Part shown: positions 59,464-64,000 of the stretch, piece by piece
Position numbering within the stretch: the stretch's first letter is position 1
Layout of the letters: each line of letters opens with the position of its first letter
NCBI RefSeq assembly: GCF_000717715.1
Contig: NZ_JOAI01000054.1
Coordinates: 1-64,000, forward strand
DNA from: Streptomyces sp. NRRL B-24484
Lineage (GTDB): Bacteria; Actinomycetota; Actinomycetes; Streptomycetales; Streptomycetaceae
DNA: 64,000 nt
Direction of reading: 5' to 3'
Notes under the pieces: model-generated
Seen by the model: the letters and a program-made list of their open reading frames with translations, nothing else
What the model was told of the DNA's origin: nothing
Databases searched by the model: none
Position numbers and translations under genes: made by a program

Positions 59464-61077
59464 ATGACCGAACGCACCAACCGCACCGTGCTGCTGCGCG
59501 GCGGCAACGTCTACAGCCCCGCCGACCCCTTCGCGACCGCCATGCTGGTCGAGGGCGAACACATCGCCTGGGTCGGCAGCGACGGAGCCGCCGAGGCGTA
59601 CGCCGACACCGCCGACGAGGTGGTGGAGCTCCACGGTGCCCTGGTCACCCCGGCCTTCGTCGACGCCCACGTGCACGCCACCTCCACCGGCCTCGCCCTG
59701 ACCGGCCTCGACCTCACCGGCTGCCCCACCCTCGCCGAGGCCCTGGAGCGGATCGCCGCCGCCGCGCGCGCCACCGACGGCGTCCTCATCGGGCACGGCT
59801 GGGACGAGAGCGGCTGGCCCGAGGGCCGCCCGCCGACGCTCGCCGAACTCGACGCCGCCACCGGCGGCGCCCCCGCCTACCTGTCGCGCACCGACGTGCA
59901 CTCGGCGCTCGCCACCACCGCCCTGCGCGCCCTCGCCGCCGACCTCGCCGACCTCCCCGGCCACGACCCCGAGGGCCCGCTCAGCCGCGACGCCCACCAC
60001 GCCGTCCGCCGCACCGCCCTCGCCCACCTGACCCCCGCTCAGCGGCGCACCGCCCAGCGGGCCGCCCTCGCCCGCGCCGCCGCACTCGGCATCGGCGCCC
60101 TGCACGAGTGCGCCGGGCCCGACATCTCCTCCGAGGACGACCTCGCCGAACTCCTCGCGCTCGCCGCCGAGGGCGACGGGCCCGAGGTCTTCGGCTACTG
60201 GGGCGAACTCGGCGGCATCGACACCGCCCGCCGCCTCGGCGCGGTCGGCGCCGGCGGCGACCTCTTCGTCGACGGTGCGCTCGGCTCCCGCACCGCCTGC
60301 CTGCACGCCCCCTACCGCGACGCCGGCAGCGCCGACGCCCCCGTCCACGGCACCGCCTACCTGACGGCCGAGCAGATCGCCGGCCACGTCGCCGCCTGCA
60401 CCGAGGCCGGACTGCAGGCCGGCTTCCACGCCATCGGCGACGCCGCGGTCGACGCCGTCGTGGCGGGCGTCCGCGCCGCCGCCGACCGGGTCGGACTCGA
60501 CCGGGTCCGCGCCGTGCGGCACCGCGTCGAACACGCCGAGCACCTCGACGACAAGTCCATCGCCGCCTTCGCCGAACTCGGCCTCACCGCCTCCGTCCAG
60601 CCCGCCTTCGACGCCGCCTGGGGCGGACCCGACGGCATGTACGTCCAGCGGCTCGGTGCGGAGCGGGCGGCCGCCCTCAACCCCTTCGCCGCGATGCTGC
60701 GGGCCGGCGTGCCGCTGGCCTTCGGCTCGGACGCCCCGGTCACCCCGCTCGACCCGTGGGGGACCGTCCGCGCCGCCGCCTTCCACCGGACCCCGGAGCA
60801 CCGGATCTCCGTCCGGGCCGCGTTCACCGCCCACACCCGCGGCGGCTGGCGGGCACTGGGGCGGGACGCGGACGGGGTGCTGGTGCCCGGCGCGGTCGCC
60901 AGCTACGCCGTCTGGGAGGTCGACGAGCTGGTCGTCCAGGCCCCCGACTCCCGCGTCGCCGGCTGGTCCACCGACCCCCGCTCCGGCACCCCCGGCCTCC
61001 CCGACCTCACCCCCGGTCACCCCCTCCCCACCTGCCTCCGCACCGTCGTCCGCGGCCGCACCGTCCACCAGGCCTGA
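59464..61077 (+). CDS. Amidohydrolase (YtcJ-like)
   Basis: 537 residues: metal-binding A-F-V-D-A-H-V-H-A (about 70-78), a central G-F-H-A-I-G-D-A-A and V-E-H-A-E-H-L, then F-G-S-D-A-P-V as the catalytic acid. It hydrolyses an unknown amide, probably cytoplasmic. ATG at 59464 without a strong ribosome site. The Lrp regulator directly upstream could control it. Confidence 0.9.
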   Translation: MTERTNRTVLLRGGNVYSPADPFATAMLVEGEHIAWVGSDGAAEAYADTADEVVELHGALVTPAFVDAHVHATSTGLALTGLDLTGCPTLAEALERIAAAARATDGVLIGHGWDESGWPEGRPPTLAELDAATGGAPAYLSRTDVHSALATTALRALAADLADLPGHDPEGPLSRDAHHAVRRTALAHLTPAQRRTAQRAALARAAALGIGALHECAGPDISSEDDLAELLALAAEGDGPEVFGYWGELGGIDTARRLGAVGAGGDLFVDGALGSRTACLHAPYRDAGSADAPVHGTAYLTAEQIAGHVAACTEAGLQAGFHAIGDAAVDAVVAGVRAAADRVGLDRVRAVRHRVEHAEHLDDKSIAAFAELGLTASVQPAFDAAWGGPDGMYVQRLGAERAAALNPFAAMLRAGVPLAFGSDAPVTPLDPWGTVRAAAFHRTPEHRISVRAAFTAHTRGGWRALGRDADGVLVPGAVASYAVWEVDELVVQAPDSRVAGWSTDPRSGTPGLPDLTPGHPLPTCLRTVVRGRTVHQA

Positions 61078-61102
61078 GAGCCACCACCAGGGGTGGCGCC
61101 CC

Positions 61103-61259
61103 CAGGGGCGCCGGGGGCACCTCCCGGCCGAAGGCCGGGGGCGGAACTGCGCGACTCCGGAAGGAACCCGACCAGTAGGTCCGGAACGGCGGTGCGTCCG
61201 CCGTTCACGAGCCGCTGACCGGTGTGCCCTTCCGTTTCGCGCAGCCCCCGGCGCCCCTG
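61103..61259. repeat. Inverted pair of a dispersed GC repeat
   Basis: CAGGGGCGCCGGGGG at 61103-61117 and its complement at 61245-61259 bracket a 127-bp segment with the nested hairpin around CCGGCCGAAGGCCGG and the text GGAACTGCGCGAC. A related sequence recurs at 56979-56998. This is the recurrent streptomycete intergenic repeat type. Confidence 0.7.
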
Positions 61260-61296
61260 TGTGTGCTTCCCGTGAGTCCGTGGGCGTAGGGTGAGT

Positions 61297-61311
61297 ACGA
61301 AACCGTTTCGT
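61297..61311. promoter_or_regulatory. TetR operator candidate ACGAAA-CCG-TTTCGT
   Basis: Perfect 6-bp arms 26 bp before the TetR start at 61338, suited for autoregulation. Confidence 0.65.
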
Positions 61312-61337
61312 TCCGTGCTGTTCGCCGGGAGGTCGCC

Positions 61338-61931
61338 ATGGCGTCGGATGCCGAGCCGAGGGCGCGCCGCAGCCGCCTGACCGAGGAGCGCGAGCGCGAG
61401 CTGTACGAGGCCGTGATCGAGCTGCTCCGCGAGGCGGGGTACGACGCGCTGACCATGGACGCGATCGCCGCCCGCACCCGTTCCAGCAAGGCCACCCTCT
61501 ACCGCCAGTGGAACGGCAAGCCGGAGCTGGTCGCGGCGGCCCTCCGCAGTTGCCGCCCCATCACCGCCGCCGACGTCGACACCGGCACCCTCCGCGGAGA
61601 CCTCCGCGAGCTCCTCCGCCTCCGCTGCGCCACCTCCCTCCGGGACGCGGCACTGATGCGCGCCCTCGGCCAGGCGATGCACAAGGACCCGGACCTGCTC
61701 CGCGCCTTCCGCACGCTCGTCGTCGAACCCGAGACGGCGGCCCTCGCCGCGATGCTCGACCGCGGGGTCCGCCGGGGCGAGCTCGCCCCGGACTGCCCGG
61801 CCGCGCCCTTCGTCCCGCACATGGTGCTGGGCGCCCTCGCCGCCCGACCGCTGCTGGAGGGCGTCGAGGCCGACCCGGAGTACCTCGCCCGCTACGTCGA
61901 CGCGGTGGTGCTCCCCGCCCTCGGCCTCTGA
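61338..61931 (+). CDS. TetR-family regulator
   Basis: 197 residues with the N-terminal HTH T-M-D-A-I-A-A-R-T-R-S-S-K-A-T-L-Y-R-Q-W (about 40-59) and a TetR_C_11-type ligand domain. Ligand unknown. ATG at 61338 follows GGGAGG. An operator-like palindrome sits just upstream, and the PAP2 gene is 25 bp downstream, so it may regulate that gene too. Confidence 0.9.
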   Translation: MASDAEPRARRSRLTEERERELYEAVIELLREAGYDALTMDAIAARTRSSKATLYRQWNGKPELVAAALRSCRPITAADVDTGTLRGDLRELLRLRCATSLRDAALMRALGQAMHKDPDLLRAFRTLVVEPETAALAAMLDRGVRRGELAPDCPAAPFVPHMVLGALAARPLLEGVEADPEYLARYVDAVVLPALGL

Positions 61932-61956
61932 CCACCCACCCCTCCCCAGGACGGAC

Positions 61957-62799
61957 ATGCCACCCGCCGACCCGCCGCCCTCCACGACCGACCGGCCCGC
62001 CCCACGGCACGAGCCCGACCGCCCGGCGCAGCCGGCCCGCCCGCACCCCGTCCGCGAGCTGCTCCTGATCGCCGTCCTCTACACCGTCTACCGGCTGGGC
62101 CGGGTCGCCGCCGAGGGCCACGTCCCGCGGGCCTTCCGCAACGCCGCCGACGTGTGGGACCTGGAGCGCACCCTGCACCTCCCGGGCGAGGCCGGCGTCC
62201 AGGACCTGCTGCTCCACAGCGACCTGCTGGTGCACGCCGCGAACGCCTTCTACGCAACGGTGCACTTCCCGGCCACCGTGCTCTTCCTGCTCTGGACGTA
62301 CTGGCGCCGCCCGGGGCACTACGTGTGGATACGCCGGGTGCTGACCGTCCTCACCGGCGCCGGCCTGGCACTGCACCTGCTGCTGCCGCTGGCGCCGCCG
62401 CGGATGCTGGAGGTGACCGGCCTGGTCGACACGGCCCGGGTGTACGGGCCGGCGGTGTACGGGGACCCGGCGACCGACAGCCTGTCCAACCAGTTCGCGG
62501 CGATGCCCTCGCTGCACGTCGGCTGGGCGCTGACGGTCGCGGTCGGACTGATCGCGGCCACCCGCTCCCGCTGGCGCTGGCTCTGGCTGCTGCACCCGGT
62601 GGTGACGTACCTGGTCGTCGTCGGCACCGCCAACCACTACTGGCTGGACGGCATCGTGGCGATCGCGCTCACCGGCGCCGCCCTGCTGCTGCTCCGCCCG
62701 CCGACCTCCCCCGGGGCCCCGCCGCCGCTGCGACTGCCCGGCCAGCGCCGGCCGACCGCCCCCGTCCGCCCGGCCACCACCGCCACCACCACGCCCTGA
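61957..62799 (+). CDS. PAP2-superfamily membrane phosphatase (Aur1/Ipt1-like)
   Basis: 280 residues, about six helices. The PAP2 catalytic His pairs are in M-P-S-L-H-V-G-W and in N-H-Y-W-L-D-G. N-terminal segment is Pro/Arg-rich. This class makes or breaks lipid phosphate bonds at the outer face; the target is unknown. ATG at 61957; CAGGACGG is a weak ribosome site. Follows the TetR gene, probably the same transcript. Confidence 0.85.
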   Translation: MPPADPPPSTTDRPAPRHEPDRPAQPARPHPVRELLLIAVLYTVYRLGRVAAEGHVPRAFRNAADVWDLERTLHLPGEAGVQDLLLHSDLLVHAANAFYATVHFPATVLFLLWTYWRRPGHYVWIRRVLTVLTGAGLALHLLLPLAPPRMLEVTGLVDTARVYGPAVYGDPATDSLSNQFAAMPSLHVGWALTVAVGLIAATRSRWRWLWLLHPVVTYLVVVGTANHYWLDGIVAIALTGAALLLLRPPTSPGAPPPLRLPGQRRPTAPVRPATTATTTP

Positions 62800-62978
62800 C
62801 CTCGGCCGGTGACCCCGACGGGCCCGCGGCCGGGACCCCTGCCGGGGCCCCGCCGGGAGCGTCCCCGCCGCACCCCCGACCACCCGGATGCACACTGATC
62901 CGGGGTACCGTCTTCGGACGGCCGCCCACCGGGGCGGACCGAAGGACCAGGCGGTACAGCCAGAGGGACGGTGTACAG

Positions 62979-64000
62979 GTGGCACTGCCGGTGGAACAGG
63001 AGCGGCCGGTGGCGGACGAGGCGGACAGCGCCGCGCGCCCGCGGCCCGAGCGGCCCGAACGTCCGGGACGGCTCGCCCGCATCCGCGCGGGCCTGCCCAG
63101 GACGGGCCTGGCCGTGCTCGCCGGTCTGCTGACGGTCGCCGCCTTCCCGCCGTACGACCTGTGGCCGCTGTCGATCGTCGGCGTCGCCGCGCTGTCGCTG
63201 CTGACCCGCGGCCGCACCCTGCGCCAGGGCGCCTGGACGGGCTTCGCCTTCGGCTTCCCGTTCTTCCTCGGCCTGCTGGCATGGCTGCGGGTGGTCGGCT
63301 GGGACGCGACCGTCGGCCTGTCGGTGATCGAGGCGCTGTTCGTCGCCGCCATGGGCGCGGGCCTCGCCGCGACCTCCCGGCTGCGCGCCTGGCCGCTCTG
63401 GGCGGCCTGCCTGTGGGTGACACAGGAGTGGGCCCGGGACCGGCTGCCGCTCGGCGGCTTCCCGTGGGGCCGGCTGGCCTTCGCGAACACCGCGAGCCCG
63501 TTCACCCCGCTGGCCTCGCTCGGCGGCGCCCCGCTGGTGACCTTCGCCGTGGCGCTCTGCGGCACCCTGCTGGCCTGGGCCGCCCTGCGGCTGCGCCGTG
63601 GCCCGCGCCGCTCGCCGAAGGCCGCCGCGCTGGCGGGTCTCGGCGCGGTGGCCGCGCTGCTCGCCGGCCTGGTCGTGCCCGTCCCGACCAAGGGCGACGA
63701 CACGGTGAAGGTGGCCCTGGTGCAGGGCAACGTGCCGCACCCCGGCATGGACTTCCTGGGCCGCCCGATGCAGGTCCTCGACAACCACGCCAGCGAGACC
63801 GAGAAGCTCGCCGCGGACATCGCCGCCGGCCGCGTCCCCAAGCCGGACGTCGTCATCTGGCCGGAGAACGCCTCCGACCTGGACCCGTTCTCCGAGCCGG
63901 CCGCCTATCAGCGGATCGACCAGGCCGTCCGCGCGGTCGGCGTGCCGACCCTGGTCGGCGCCCTGGTCGACGGCCCGGACGCGCAGCACGTGCAGAACGA
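62979..64000 (+). CDS. lnt: Apolipoprotein N-acyltransferase (5' part, cut by the window end)
   Basis: 340 codons visible. N-terminal disordered part (about 1-38), then multiple helices, with L-P-L-G-G-F-P-W-G-R-L-A-F and a nitrilase-like domain starting V-K-V-A-L-V-Q-G-N-V-P and holding V-I-W-P-E-N-A (catalytic Glu). Transfers an acyl chain to the N-terminus of lipoproteins in the cytoplasmic membrane. GTG at 62979 follows AGAGGG with a rather long spacing. The remaining catalytic residues (Lys, Cys) lie beyond the window. Confidence 0.9.
   Translation, partial: MALPVEQERPVADEADSAARPRPERPERPGRLARIRAGLPRTGLAVLAGLLTVAAFPPYDLWPLSIVGVAALSLLTRGRTLRQGAWTGFAFGFPFFLGLLAWLRVVGWDATVGLSVIEALFVAAMGAGLAATSRLRAWPLWAACLWVTQEWARDRLPLGGFPWGRLAFANTASPFTPLASLGGAPLVTFAVALCGTLLAWAALRLRRGPRRSPKAAALAGLGAVAALLAGLVVPVPTKGDDTVKVALVQGNVPHPGMDFLGRPMQVLDNHASETEKLAADIAAGRVPKPDVVIWPENASDLDPFSEPAAYQRIDQAVRAVGVPTLVGALVDGPDAQHVQN

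Overview
The window is chromosomal DNA of a very GC-rich actinomycete of the Streptomyces/Kitasatospora type. The evidence is the strong G/C bias at third codon positions, many GTG starts, GTGA/ATGA stop-start overlaps, long GC palindromes as terminators, helix-turn-helix/DUF397 pairs, ricin-B-decorated secreted enzymes, and a riboflavin operon with the ribM-ribBA-ribH layout described in streptomycetes. I see no insertion sequence, prophage, CRISPR array, tRNA or rRNA.

1-7.7 kb: end of kdpB, a kdpC reduced to its last 42 codons, a DUF4097 protein behind an array of TGCAACG boxes, a serine hydrolase, a broken APC permease, a universal stress protein, a DevS-like GAF histidine kinase and a STAS protein. 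Together with the Rv1733c-like protein, zinc alcohol dehydrogenase and CBS-BON protein at 23-26 kb and a tandem Usp protein at 37 kb, this resembles the scattered redox/hypoxia (DevR/OsdR-type) set of actinomycetes, partly decayed here.

7.9-18.6 kb: extracellular enzymes. There are two pectinases (a PL1-CE8 fusion and a ricin-B PL3 lyase) that share an upstream sequence element, a zinc metallopeptidase with FN3 and ricin-B domains, and an exported cell-wall protein. Between them lie a Nudix protein, a zinc-ribbon SDR lacking the usual Tyr, a methyltransferase and an arylamine N-acetyltransferase.

18.7-30 kb: a two-gene vWA/TROVE-like plus ARPP-2-like unit, which is the best candidate for an undercharacterised system, and a five-gene membrane/lipid-type unit (DoxX-like, DUF3419/BtaA-like, DUF2071, methyltransferase, small membrane protein) behind a perfect TTGAACGCGTTCAA palindrome.

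30-46 kb: housekeeping and accessory genes: guaB1, DUF5995, two RibD/DHFR-like reductases, SDR-queA, a frameshifted gene, tandem Usp, hydrolase/MarR with a shared operator, S51 peptidase, PPOX flavoprotein, HATPase, HTH-DUF397-HAD, cutA and a secreted fungalysin-like peptidase.

46-64 kb: an FMN riboswitch and ribE-ribM-ribBA-ribH, hisE-hisG, a PH-domain protein, a structured leader ahead of two CNNM/CorC proteins, DUF1275, an EccA-like AAA+ ATPase, a nucleoside-kinase-like protein, a leaderless Lrp regulator beside a 32-bp perfect palindrome, an amidohydrolase, TetR, PAP2 and the start of lnt.
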